This document shows positions 7,789-15,617 of a DNA stretch of 64,000 nt, piece by piece. Source of the stretch: Exiguobacterium sp018617385 (GTDB lineage Bacteria; Bacillota; Bacilli; Exiguobacteriales; Exiguobacteriaceae). Location of the stretch: positions 1,240,001-1,304,000 of the forward strand of contig NZ_JACSKA010000001.1 in NCBI RefSeq assembly GCF_018617385.1, read 5' to 3'. Position numbers and translations under genes: made by a program. The notes under the pieces were generated by a model that saw only the letters and a program-made list of their open reading frames with translations, had not been told where the DNA came from and did not search any database. Each line of letters begins with the position of its first letter. Positions within the stretch are counted from its first letter, which is position 1.

Positions 7789-9282
7789 TTAATGGATTCC
7801 ACGCATGTACACTTTGATTTTTGGTGCGAGTGCGAACAGAATCAAACTTAAGACGATGGCGACGCCACCGATAATCCCGAAGTATAGCGTTTCGTTCTCA
7901 GGTGTGTAGAACTTGACGAGCTGTGCGTTGATCCCTTGCGCAGCAGCGTTCGATAAGAACCAGAGCGACATCGTTTGAGCCGAAAAGGCAGCTGGTGCCA
8001 GTTTTGTCGTGGCCGACAAACCGACCGGTGACAAACTGAGTTCTCCCAACACGACGATGAAATAGCTTAAGACGAGCCAGAGTGGGCTGACGAGGGCATC
8101 CGGACCACTGAAGTAAGCAGGGAGTAGGATGACCAAGAAACTGATCCCGGCAAACAAGATCCCGAAAGCAAACTTCGTCGGAATGCTCGGTTCGCGGTCA
8201 CCAAGTCGGACCCATAACCAAGCGAAGACCGGTGCCAGTAAGATGATGAACAGTGGGTTCAGTGATTGGAACCATGCTGGTGACAACGTGAATCCAAAGA
8301 ACTCTAAGTCAGTCCGTGTATCGGCATAGCTCGCTAAAATCGTTGCGCCTTGCTCTTGAATTGCCCAGAACATGACGGAGGCGATGAAGAGCGGAATGTA
8401 GGCGATAATTCGCGAACGCTCGACCTCAGTCGTTTTCGGACTACGATACATGATAATGAAATAGATGGTCGGAATCGCGATACCGAACACTCCGACGAGT
8501 GAGATGAACGTATTGATCGTGAACCATCCAAGTGGAATCAAGATTGCGAGTAAAACAGCGATTCCAATGGTGACGATGCTGACGATTTTAATCGTTTTCT
8601 TTTTCTCATCAGGTGTCAATGGGTTCGGTACATACGAACCAGCTAAACCGAGGTTCGTTTTGCGTGTCAATACGAAGACGACGAGTCCGACGAACATCCC
8701 GATGGCTGCGAGCGCAAAGCCCCAGTGGAATCCATAGTCTTTTTGTACTTGACCGACGATGAGCGGTGAAATGAATGCACCTAAGTTGATACCCATGTAG
8801 AAGATACTGAATCCAGCGTCACGACGGCGATCCGTTTCGCTATACATGTCTCCGACGATACTTGATACGTTTGGTTTCAATAAACCGGTACCAATGACGA
8901 TCAACGCCATCGAGATAAACAAGAAGACGACGCTCCCTGGAATCGAGAGGACGATGTGCCCGAGCATGATGAACACACCACCGTAGAATACCGCGCGAGA
9001 CGTCCCGAAGATCCGGTCTGCAAGCCATCCCCCAATGACCCCAGACATATAGACGAGCGCGCCGTAGACGGACATGATCGAGAGTGCGACGTTTCGGTCG
9101 AGACCGAGTCCTCCCTCAGATACTTCATAGTACATATAGAATACGAGGATGGCCCGCATGCCATAGTACGAGAAACGTTCCCAAAATTCAGTGAAGAATA
9201 AAGTGAACAACCCCTTCGGTTGTCCGAAGAAGCCTTTTTGTGGAACACTGTCCACGATTGTCTGTTTATCGATCCTTTCCAT
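7789..9282 (-). CDS. Proton-dependent oligopeptide (di/tripeptide) transporter, POT/PTR2 family
   Basis: This is a membrane protein of 497 residues and about 14 hydrophobic segments. The POT signatures are present: EFWERFSYYGMRAILVFYM (the ExxERFxYY proton-coupling motif) and FSIFYMGINLGAFISP in helix 5. The family imports di- and tripeptides with protons, as Lactococcus DtpT does. I start at the ATG at 9282, which follows GGAGGGA at 8 bases; an in-frame extension upstream lacks a ribosome site. It is transcribed alone and ends at a terminator shared with the glutamine synthetase gene. Family assignment is firm; peptide range is unknown. Confidence 0.93.
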   Translation of the reverse strand: MERIDKQTIVDSVPQKGFFGQPKGLFTLFFTEFWERFSYYGMRAILVFYMYYEVSEGGLGLDRNVALSIMSVYGALVYMSGVIGGWLADRIFGTSRAVFYGGVFIMLGHIVLSIPGSVVFLFISMALIVIGTGLLKPNVSSIVGDMYSETDRRRDAGFSIFYMGINLGAFISPLIVGQVQKDYGFHWGFALAAIGMFVGLVVFVLTRKTNLGLAGSYVPNPLTPDEKKKTIKIVSIVTIGIAVLLAILIPLGWFTINTFISLVGVFGIAIPTIYFIIMYRSPKTTEVERSRIIAYIPLFIASVMFWAIQEQGATILASYADTRTDLEFFGFTLSPAWFQSLNPLFIILLAPVFAWLWVRLGDREPSIPTKFAFGILFAGISFLVILLPAYFSGPDALVSPLWLVLSYFIVVLGELSLSPVGLSATTKLAPAAFSAQTMSLWFLSNAAAQGINAQLVKFYTPENETLYFGIIGGVAIVLSLILFALAPKIKVYMRGIH

Positions 9283-9381
9283 GAAAGATCCCTCCTTAAC
9301 CGTTTTATCATAAAAAGGATTATTATGATTGTAAAGTGAATTGAATGATAATTTCAAATTTTAATAAAGATGAAAAGAATG

Positions 9382-9416
9382 AAAAGACCACACTTCCGAA
9401 ATCAGAGAGTGTGGTC
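9382..9416 (-). terminator. Terminator of the MFS exporter gene
   Basis: Reading the minus strand, GACCACACT pairs with AGTGTGGTC and is followed by TTTTC. Confidence 0.75.
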
Positions 9417-9425
9417 AATGAGCGA

Positions 9426-10670
9426 TTACGCCGTCTTTTGCTTTGCTTCCGTCGCCTGGACATGACGTCCGAGCTGCCAATAGATGATACCTGATAAACA
9501 GCTTGCTCCACCGATGAGGATCAAGGCGATGTGTCCGGCACGATTGTCAAAAAAGACACTTGCGATGATTGGTGCCGTGACACCACCAATCAACCATTGA
9601 ATACTCGCTGCACCGTTATAGGCACCACGCATATTCTCCGGTGCGATCAACGCGATGAAGGTCTGCTGAACGGGGGACATGATCATCTCACCTAACGTAT
9701 AAAACGCATAAACGGCGAGTAAGATTCCGACGAGTGGTACGTAAGGGGTGTCGAGTGCGAACAAGGTTCTTGGCACAATCGCCAGCAAAATCATGCCGAT
9801 ACCGAATACGGTCGCTCCTGCCAGCATGACTTTACCGAACGGCTTGTTCCCGAGTTTTGAAGCGATCGGGAACTGGAACAGGACAACCATGATTCCGTTC
9901 AGTGCTAACAGATACGGGAATGGGTTCTGTTGTGCGGTATACGTTGGGAGCGATTCTTTTAAAAAGAGCGGCAACATGCTCTCGACGACCGAGAATCCCA
10001 TTGATATGAATATACCCGCAAAGATGAAGATGAGAAACACACGATCGTTATAAAATACGCGCAACACTTCTCGGTTGCTCGGGGTCTCATCTTCCGTAAA
10101 CTCTGGCAAGGACTCATGTATGAATGCGCCGAGCGCAATCGCATACAGTCCGAAGACGAATGCCGCCGCAAAGAAGATGAGTTCACGGTCGATGAACAGC
10201 ACCGCGCTACCGAGAAGGGGACCGAATGCCGCACCGATGTTATGTCCCATCCGTAACAGTCCGAACGCTTCGTTCATATGCTCTGGCTCCGTGACATCGG
10301 CGACCATTGCGCTAGCGGCAGGGTGGAAGAGCGAGTTCGTCAATCCGAGCATGGCGTTCAATAAAAGGAGCGGCCAGAACGAGTCGGCGAACGCAAAACC
10401 GATAAGGGCGAGTGCGTCCCCGATGATGGCGATCATCATGATTGGTTTTCGACCATACAGGTCTGCTAGCCGTCCTCCGATCATCGAACCAAGGAGCGCC
10501 ATGATCGGGCCAGTCGCCATGATGATTCCGACTTGAAGGTAGCTGTCTAACTGGTCACTATAATAGAGAACGAGGAATGGGGCGATCATGAACATCATGA
10601 TTCCCGTAATCGTCTCCCCTAAGAAACGAATCCAAATGTTGCGGTCGAGCCGCTTGAGTGATTGAAACAT
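9426..10670 (-). CDS. MFS multidrug-exporter-like transporter
   Basis: The protein has 414 residues and twelve predicted membrane segments. Between helices 2 and 3 it has GGRLADLYGRKP, the MFS A-motif, and helix 5 reads LRMGHNIGAAFGPLLG, the C-motif-like glycine-rich element of drug/proton antiporters. I choose the ATG at 10670, preceded by CAGGTG, over a GTG three codons upstream. The gene is not freely expressed: upstream lie a promoter with an inverted repeat in its spacer, a 25-codon leader peptide and a terminator hairpin. This arrangement is typical of inducible antibiotic-resistance genes (tetL, erm, mef leaders). The exported compound is unknown. Confidence 0.88.
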   Translation of the reverse strand: MFQSLKRLDRNIWIRFLGETITGIMMFMIAPFLVLYYSDQLDSYLQVGIIMATGPIMALLGSMIGGRLADLYGRKPIMMIAIIGDALALIGFAFADSFWPLLLLNAMLGLTNSLFHPAASAMVADVTEPEHMNEAFGLLRMGHNIGAAFGPLLGSAVLFIDRELIFFAAAFVFGLYAIALGAFIHESLPEFTEDETPSNREVLRVFYNDRVFLIFIFAGIFISMGFSVVESMLPLFLKESLPTYTAQQNPFPYLLALNGIMVVLFQFPIASKLGNKPFGKVMLAGATVFGIGMILLAIVPRTLFALDTPYVPLVGILLAVYAFYTLGEMIMSPVQQTFIALIAPENMRGAYNGAASIQWLIGGVTAPIIASVFFDNRAGHIALILIGGASCLSGIIYWQLGRHVQATEAKQKTA

Positions 10671-10698
10671 ACAGGTCACCTGCTTTATTTAATTTTTA

Positions 10699-10741
10699 GA
10701 CACAAAAGGGACGTCATATGCATGAAGGCATACGACGTCCC
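10699..10741 (-). terminator. Attenuator terminator in the leader of the MFS gene
   Basis: On the minus strand GGGACGTC...GTATGCC forms a hairpin with GGCATAYG-type bases and GACGTCCC (8 bp lower stem, one mismatch, 5 bp upper stem), followed by TTTTGTGTCT. It lies between the leader peptide and the transporter, so it would stop transcription unless melted by an alternative fold; an earlier GGCATGC (10753-10759) could pair with the GTATGCC of its left arm. Confidence 0.7.
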
Positions 10742-10775
10742 ACGTTGTTTATGCATGCCTCGATAGGCAGGCGAC

Positions 10776-10853
10776 TTAGATATGAATCAATCGAAGAGGT
10801 GCCTGCCAATCAGTATGAACTTGAGTGAATGGTTTCGAAGATACTACTGACAT
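10776..10853 (-). CDS. Leader peptide (25 aa) of the MFS exporter gene
   Basis: A 25-codon frame starts with ATG at 10853, five bases after AGGAGAGG, and ends with TAA at 10776. It begins MSVVSSKPFTQ and ends PLRLIHI. The codons for W-Q-A (GGCAGGC, about 10801-10807) are complementary to GCCTGCC just after its stop, so a ribosome stalled on this peptide would free the downstream strand to fold differently and open the terminator. This is the organisation of translation-coupled attenuators ahead of resistance genes. The peptide has no recognisable domain and likely works only in cis. No macrolide-type R/K-x-R/K arrest motif is present. Confidence 0.72.
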   Translation of the reverse strand: MSVVSSKPFTQVHTDWQAPLRLIHI

Positions 10854-10892
10854 GGGAACCTCTCCTTTCTGTTAATTGTGTTCTTCTCTTCA

Positions 10893-10922
10893 ACTGTATG
10901 ACACATTTCCTCAATGTGTCAA
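10893..10922 (-). promoter_or_regulatory. Promoter of the MFS leader with operator-like inverted repeat in the spacer
   Basis: On the minus strand TTGACA (10922-10917) is followed by an 18-base spacer and TACAGT (10898-10893). The perfect repeat GACACATT-N5-AATGTGTC (10900-10920) fills the spacer, so a dimeric repressor bound there would block RNA polymerase. The regulator is unknown. Confidence 0.65.
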
Positions 10923-10939
10923 CAAATTTATGAGGTGAA

Positions 10940-12040
10940 TCAAAGTAATTCGTTTAGATTTTTTCGGTTCAGTCGATAATCGATGAGGCGAGACAAGACG
11001 ACTTGAATCATGGCCGTGATCGGCACGCTCACGAACATCCCGACGAGGCCGAACAGACTTCCCCCGATGATAATCGACGTGATGACCCAAAATGGTGTGA
11101 TGCCGACACTATCTCCAAGAATCTTTGGTCCGAGCCACAATCCGTCAAACTGCTGTAACAAGAAGATGAACAAGAGTACCAAGACGGCGGTGAACGGATC
11201 ATAAAAATAGGTGATGATAAACGCCGGGATCATCCCGAGTAGCGGTCCGACATATGGGATGAAGTTTAGGACGCCGACGATGACTCCGAGAAGTAGGGCA
11301 TATGGGGCCCCGATGATCAAGAGTCCGATGACTGCTAGCACTCCAATAATCAGACAGTCGAGCGACTTCCCAATGATATATCGCTTAAAGATATAATCCA
11401 TCTCTTGAAAGATATCGATTGTCGTCTTCGCAGTGCCGACGGGTAATAGCGCATAGAGAAGACGCTTGAACATACGAGCGAAGACTTCTTTGTCCTTTAA
11501 CAAATAGATGGAGATGACAATCCCAATCAAGAAGTTGATCAATGTCATTGTAAAACTAGAGACATAACTAACGGAAGAGAGGACGGCCGTCTCGACCCAT
11601 CCAGAGTAACGATCCTCGAAGCGCGCAAAATCAATCGCTTGGGCGATCGTCGCGTTATAGTCTTTCAAGTAATTGTTCACTTCACCTAAAAACACGTCGA
11701 TTTGACGGATATAAACCGGTAACTCATTGATGAGTGATGACAGACTCGAGTAAATCCGCGGGAACAACGTGACGACCGAAATCGCCAAGATGCCGATGAA
11801 CGTGATATAGACGATGAGTAGTCCTTGATACCGCTTCAAGTGGAACCGTTCTTCAATATAAGAGAGTACGGTGTTGAGTAACAAGGCGATGGCGATCCCC
11901 ATGATGATAGGGGTCAGTAACTGAAACGTGTATTGTAAGACACGTGAGATGGTATCCGGTTCACTGATGACCCGCCATAAGACGAGCAAGATCAGTCCGA
12001 TTACGCTCAGTTTCCAAATAAGTTGACGATTAAGCTCCAA
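10940..12040 (-). CDS. AI-2E family (PerM/YtvI-like) membrane protein
   Basis: This 366-residue protein has about eight hydrophobic segments. It matches the AI-2E exporter-like family: an N-terminal pair of helices (LILLVLWRVI, IMGIAIALLLNTVLSYIEERF), a large extracellular loop, and the conserved block LGVIVGVLNFIPYVGPLLGMIP near residue 260. Members include proposed AI-2 or sporulation-related permeases and Na+(Li+)/H+ antiporters, so the transported species cannot be assigned. The start is a TTG at 12040, 6 bases after GAGGGGAT. It is transcribed alone, upstream of the MFS leader on the same strand. Confidence 0.85.
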   Translation of the reverse strand: MELNRQLIWKLSVIGLILLVLWRVISEPDTISRVLQYTFQLLTPIIMGIAIALLLNTVLSYIEERFHLKRYQGLLIVYITFIGILAISVVTLFPRIYSSLSSLINELPVYIRQIDVFLGEVNNYLKDYNATIAQAIDFARFEDRYSGWVETAVLSSVSYVSSFTMTLINFLIGIVISIYLLKDKEVFARMFKRLLYALLPVGTAKTTIDIFQEMDYIFKRYIIGKSLDCLIIGVLAVIGLLIIGAPYALLLGVIVGVLNFIPYVGPLLGMIPAFIITYFYDPFTAVLVLLFIFLLQQFDGLWLGPKILGDSVGITPFWVITSIIIGGSLFGLVGMFVSVPITAMIQVVLSRLIDYRLNRKNLNELL

Positions 12041-12135
12041 TGCTCTATCCCCTCATACAAATATAATTTTTCTACTCTTTTACTATGAATGTTTTTTGAA
12101 AAGGATTCAATAGATGTTCTCTTTGAAAAAAATGT

Positions 12136-12164
12136 TTGACACCGTTGGGAATGTCTGGTTAACT
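12136..12164 (+). promoter_or_regulatory. Sigma-A-type promoter of the S-box/mtnE unit
   Basis: A perfect TTGACA at 12136-12141 is followed after 17 bases by TTAACT. The expected transcript start (near 12171) lies 30 bases before the riboswitch. Confidence 0.55.
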
Positions 12165-12200
12165 TAGGGACATACAAAAATTACATAACGAATGACACTT

Positions 12201-12300
12201 TCTATCAAGAGAAGCGGAGGGACTGGCCCGATGAAGCTTCAGCAACAGATTGTAAAATACTGTGCTAATTCCAGCAAGGTGACCTTGAGAGATGGAAAGG
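12201..12300 (+). promoter_or_regulatory. SAM-I (S-box) riboswitch upstream of mtnE
   Basis: The conserved S-box elements occur in order: CTATCAAGAG, GGAGGGACTGGCCCGATGAAG, CAGCAAC, TGTGCTAATTCCAGCA and GAGAGATGG. A terminator follows. By analogy with Bacillus, S-adenosylmethionine binding favours termination, so the aminotransferase and dehydrogenase genes are made when methionine/SAM is low. The rest of the 336-base gap before mtnE holds only the promoter and terminator. Confidence 0.95.
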
Positions 12301-12327
12301 TGGTTGACTACATACGTCTGTATCGAG

Positions 12328-12357
12328 CACCCCTTTCCTCAGAAAGGGGTGTTTTTT
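12328..12357 (+). terminator. Riboswitch expression-platform terminator (mtnE)
   Basis: CACCCCTTTC pairs with GAAAGGGGTG and is followed by TTTTTT, just before the mtnE ribosome site. Confidence 0.92.
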
Positions 12358-12376
12358 CGTATGAGGAGGACCCATC

Positions 12377-13552
12377 ATGGTAGACAGACGTTCCAAGTTA
12401 TTAAAATCGTTACCGACACAACACTTTGTCGGATTAGCAGAAGAAGTCGCGGCAGTCGAGGCGAGTGGCAAGACCGTCATCCGACTCGGACAAGGCACAC
12501 CCGACTTACCGACACCAGCTCCGATCTGTGAGGCACTGGAACGAGCATTGACCGACCCGACGACCCATCAATACGGACCGTTCCGGGGACAGGCTCGACT
12601 AAAAGAAGCCGTGGCCGCATTCTATCAACGTGAATACGGAGTCGACCTTGACCCAGCAAAAGAAGTGGCGATCTTGATTGGCAGCAAATCGGGTCTCATC
12701 ACGTTGCCTCAATGTCTTCTTGAGCCTGGTGAAGGCATCTTGCTCCCGAACCCTGGCTATCCCGATTATATTTCGGGCGCGCGCCTCGCCGGAGCGGACA
12801 TCATCGATTTGACGTTGAAGGAAGAACACGGCTATCTCCCGGATTACGCCACGCTCGATCCGCTTCATGCTCGACTCATGTATTTGAACTACCCGAGTAA
12901 TCCGACCGGTGCCGTCGCGACACCGGCCTTCTTTGAGGAGACGGTTGAATTCGCCACAAACCATGATCTGATGGTCGTACACGATTTCGCCTATGGAAGT
13001 ATTGGCTTTGATGGGCATGTCCCGCCAAGTTTTCTCCAAGCAGACGGGGCAAAAGAAATTGGGATTGAGGTGTATACGATGTCGAAGGCGTTCAACATGT
13101 CGGGATGGCGTGTCGCGTTCGCAGTCGGGAATGCAGATATCATCGAGGCGATCAATACGTACCAAGATCATGTCCACGTCTCCGTGTTCTCTGCCATTCA
13201 AGAGGCAGCCATCGTGGCGTTAGAATCTCCGCGTGACTTACGTGACGACCTGGCCTCGCTTTACGAAACAAGACGAAACCGATTGATTGAGGGGTTACGC
13301 CGGGCAGGGTGGGAGATTGAGGCACCGAAAGGTTCTTTCTTCGTATGGGCGAGAGTGCCTGAAGGCGATGCAAAATCATTCTCGACGAAGTTACTACATG
13401 AGGCGGGCGTCGCCGTCACACCGGGCTACTTTTTTGGAACGGAGGGGGAGCACCACATCCGCTTTGGTCTCGTGTCGTCTGAACAGAAGATTGATGAAGC
13501 GGTAGAACGGATTGAGAGATTGTTTGCAGCCTACGAGGAGATTCATCAATGA
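12377..13552 (+). CDS. mtnE: Methionine salvage aminotransferase MtnE
   Basis: This 391-residue class I/II aminotransferase has the PLP motifs NYPSNPTGAVA, the VVHDFAYG Asp-Tyr pair, and the PLP-binding Lys in YTMSKAFNMSGWRVAF. Stretches such as RLGQGTPDLPTP and YPDYISGARLAGA closely recall B. subtilis MtnE (YkrV), which transaminates 4-methylthio-2-oxobutyrate to methionine in the last step of the salvage pathway. The S-box riboswitch supports this. AGGAGGACCC precedes the ATG. It overlaps the following GldA-like gene by 4 bases. None of the other mtn genes is in the window, so this is a split-off unit. Confidence 0.88.
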   Translation: MVDRRSKLLKSLPTQHFVGLAEEVAAVEASGKTVIRLGQGTPDLPTPAPICEALERALTDPTTHQYGPFRGQARLKEAVAAFYQREYGVDLDPAKEVAILIGSKSGLITLPQCLLEPGEGILLPNPGYPDYISGARLAGADIIDLTLKEEHGYLPDYATLDPLHARLMYLNYPSNPTGAVATPAFFEETVEFATNHDLMVVHDFAYGSIGFDGHVPPSFLQADGAKEIGIEVYTMSKAFNMSGWRVAFAVGNADIIEAINTYQDHVHVSVFSAIQEAAIVALESPRDLRDDLASLYETRRNRLIEGLRRAGWEIEAPKGSFFVWARVPEGDAKSFSTKLLHEAGVAVTPGYFFGTEGEHHIRFGLVSSEQKIDEAVERIERLFAAYEEIHQ

Positions 13553-14565
13553 TTCGACAAGCGGTGCTGGAATATGACCATTCGAACGATGCGCTCGATC
13601 AACTTTACTCACTGATTGGGAATCGGGAGGCACTCGTTTTGAAAGGATTTAACGGATACGGTGAAGCGATTCGCGTGTCCCCTCGTCTAGCAGAAATTCC
13701 GAGCGTACGATTCAAGGGGGAATGTTCAGACGAAGAAGTCGAACGACTAAAAGCGCATCGACCTGACGTCTGGATTGCTGTCGGTGGCGGTAAATTGATT
13801 GATACGGCGAAGCGGATTGCATTCACTCAGTCGGTCCCGCTCATCGTCGTTCCGACACTTGTGTCGAATTGTGCCACGTTTACCCCGCTCAGCGTGATCT
13901 ATGGTGAAGATGGTACATATTTACGATACGATACGTTCCCTGTCGTCATCGAGCGCGTCATTGCGGATGAACGACTGTTACGTGATTCACCTTACGATTA
14001 TTTTAAGGCTGGTGTCATCGATACGGTCGCAAAGTGGTTCGAGGCTCGATATATTAGCGGAACAACATCAAGGGACGCAGGGATTCAGTCGGGGCTCTCA
14101 CTTGCTGCACAATGCGGAGCGTTGATGGATTTGTCCATTCGTGAAGATGATTTCCGCCGTTATGACACGGACATCCGATCCGTCGTCGATCATGTCCTCG
14201 CCATCGGTGGTGCCGTTGGTGGATTCGGTGACGCCGGCACCCGAGTCGCCGTTGCCCATGCGGTGCATAACGCACTCAGTCGTTTTGATTCGACGCATCA
14301 TTGGTTGCACGGGGACAAGGTAGGCTTCGGGCTGATCGTTCAAGAACGATTGACCTCATCCGAAGACGCCTCATTCCTCGAGAATTGGCTACAAGCGATC
14401 GCCGCTCCGACGTCACTTGAACAACTTGGGATTCGCTTTGACCAAATCGATGAGTTGGTCGATTATGTCGTCGAAGAAATGACGATTCAAGGCATTCACA
14501 AGGTCGAAGATACCGAGCAATTAAAAGAAATTTTAAGAAATCTTCAAGAAATAGTTTACAAATAA
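13549..14565 (+). CDS. Iron-containing alcohol dehydrogenase-like oxidoreductase (GldA/HcxA type)
   Basis: The N-terminal half has the NAD(P) loop VAVGGGKLIDTAKRIA followed by VPTLVSNCATFTP. The metal ligands of the family are visible: Asp in AGVIDTVAKWFEAR, His in VAVAHAVHNAL and His in HHWLHGDKVGFG. The 338-residue length fits glycerol dehydrogenase-like enzymes. It starts inside the mtnE stop (ATGA) and therefore shares the S-box control. In E. coli the related 2-oxoacid reductase YbdH (HcxA) is encoded beside a methionine aminotransferase (YbdL). I infer that this enzyme may interconvert a methionine-derived 2-oxo acid and its hydroxy acid; a generic alcohol or glycerol dehydrogenase remains possible. 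Confidence 0.82.
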   Translation: MIRQAVLEYDHSNDALDQLYSLIGNREALVLKGFNGYGEAIRVSPRLAEIPSVRFKGECSDEEVERLKAHRPDVWIAVGGGKLIDTAKRIAFTQSVPLIVVPTLVSNCATFTPLSVIYGEDGTYLRYDTFPVVIERVIADERLLRDSPYDYFKAGVIDTVAKWFEARYISGTTSRDAGIQSGLSLAAQCGALMDLSIREDDFRRYDTDIRSVVDHVLAIGGAVGGFGDAGTRVAVAHAVHNALSRFDSTHHWLHGDKVGFGLIVQERLTSSEDASFLENWLQAIAAPTSLEQLGIRFDQIDELVDYVVEEMTIQGIHKVEDTEQLKEILRNLQEIVYK

Positions 14566-14607
14566 TTCTTTTATCAGTAATATAATAACAAAATAATAGA
14601 ACCGATT

Positions 14608-14711
14608 GCTTATCAAGAGTGGTGGAGGGACTGGCCCGATGAAACCCGGCAACCAGATCAGTTATGATCATGGTGCTAATTCCAACAGACGAGACGTCTG
14701 GGAGATGAGCG
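14608..14711 (+). promoter_or_regulatory. SAM-I (S-box) riboswitch upstream of metQNI
   Basis: A second S-box: CTTATCAAGAGTGG, GGAGGGACTGGCCCGATGAAA, CCCGGCAACCAG, GGTGCTAATTCCAACAG and GAGATGAG, then a terminator. A TATAAT lies 20-odd bases upstream (14581). It should turn off the methionine importer when SAM is abundant. Confidence 0.96.
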
Positions 14712-14732
14712 TGTCCGACTTTCACGTGTCGT

Positions 14733-14764
14733 GCCCGCCGCTCTTTATGAGTAGCGGGCTTTTC
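14733..14764 (+). terminator. Riboswitch expression-platform terminator (metQNI)
   Basis: GCCCGC pairs with GCGGGC across a 15-base loop, followed by TTTTC, directly before the metQ ribosome site. Confidence 0.85.
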
Positions 14765-14784
14765 ATTTGGAGGAGGAATCATTC

Positions 14785-15606
14785 ATGAACATCAAACAAA
14801 AAACCATTTTGGCAGGTACATCTATCCTTGCGGCCATCGCACTCTCAGCGTGCGGACAATCCGAGGCGAGCGAGACGCTCAGCACGAAAGAGCTGACGAT
14901 CGGCGTGACTGGTGGACCACACGAACAGATTGCCGAGAAAGTTCAGGAGCTCGCAAAAAAGGACGGGCTTGAAATCGACATCAAAGTATTCAACGATTAC
15001 AACACGCCGAACACGGCTCTCGATGAAGGGAGTCTCGACGTGAACAGCTATCAGACGCTCTCGTTCCTCGAACTGCAAAAAGCGGACAAGGGGTATAAGA
15101 TTGACGACGTCTTCAAGACGGTCGCTTTCCCGATGGGGCTCTATTCAGAGAAATTGACGGATATCAAGGACTTAAAGGAAGGCGATAAAGTGGCCGTCCC
15201 GAACGACCCGGCAAATGAGCTCCGTGCGTTACGACTATATGAAACGGCTGGGCTCATCACATTAAAAGAAGGATTGACGGATAAAGCAACGAAGCGCGAC
15301 ATTGCTGAGAATCCGCTCAACCTCGAATTTATTGAACTCGAAGCATCCCAACTGCCGACGCAACTCCCGGAAGTGGCACTCGCAGCCATCAACACGAACT
15401 TCGCGATGGGAGCGGGTCTATCCATTAATGAAGATGCCCTCTTCCATGAAGATACGGTCGATAACCCGTATCCGAACTATGTCGTCGTCCGTTCAGCCAA
15501 TAAAGAAGATGAAGTCGTGAAGACGCTGAAGTCTTACTATCATTCAGAGGAAGTACGTGCCTTCATCGAAGAAGAATTCAATGGTTCGGTCGTGCCGGCG
15601 TTTTAA
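14785..15606 (+). CDS. metQ: Methionine ABC transporter substrate-binding lipoprotein MetQ
   Basis: The ATG at 14785 follows GGAGGAGGAATC. The 273-residue protein has a lipoprotein signal with lipobox LSAC (Cys near residue 24) and the NlpA/MetQ family pattern: TIGVTGGPHEQIAEKV, FNDYNTPNTALDEGSLDVN, PNDPANELRALRLYETAGLI and AAINTNFAMGAGL. It binds D/L-methionine at the outer face of the membrane and delivers it to MetI. It is first in the operon metQ-metN-metI under an S-box; this order differs from the B. subtilis order metN-metI-metQ. Confidence 0.95.
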   Translation: MNIKQKTILAGTSILAAIALSACGQSEASETLSTKELTIGVTGGPHEQIAEKVQELAKKDGLEIDIKVFNDYNTPNTALDEGSLDVNSYQTLSFLELQKADKGYKIDDVFKTVAFPMGLYSEKLTDIKDLKEGDKVAVPNDPANELRALRLYETAGLITLKEGLTDKATKRDIAENPLNLEFIELEASQLPTQLPEVALAAINTNFAMGAGLSINEDALFHEDTVDNPYPNYVVVRSANKEDEVVKTLKSYYHSEEVRAFIEEEFNGSVVPAF

Positions 15607-15617
15607 GGAGGGGTCTT

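Noticed and set aside
12599..13201. Long minus-strand frame of 200 codons inside mtnE
   Set aside because: It is antisense to an unmistakable aminotransferase, has no ribosome site, and reflects codon bias.
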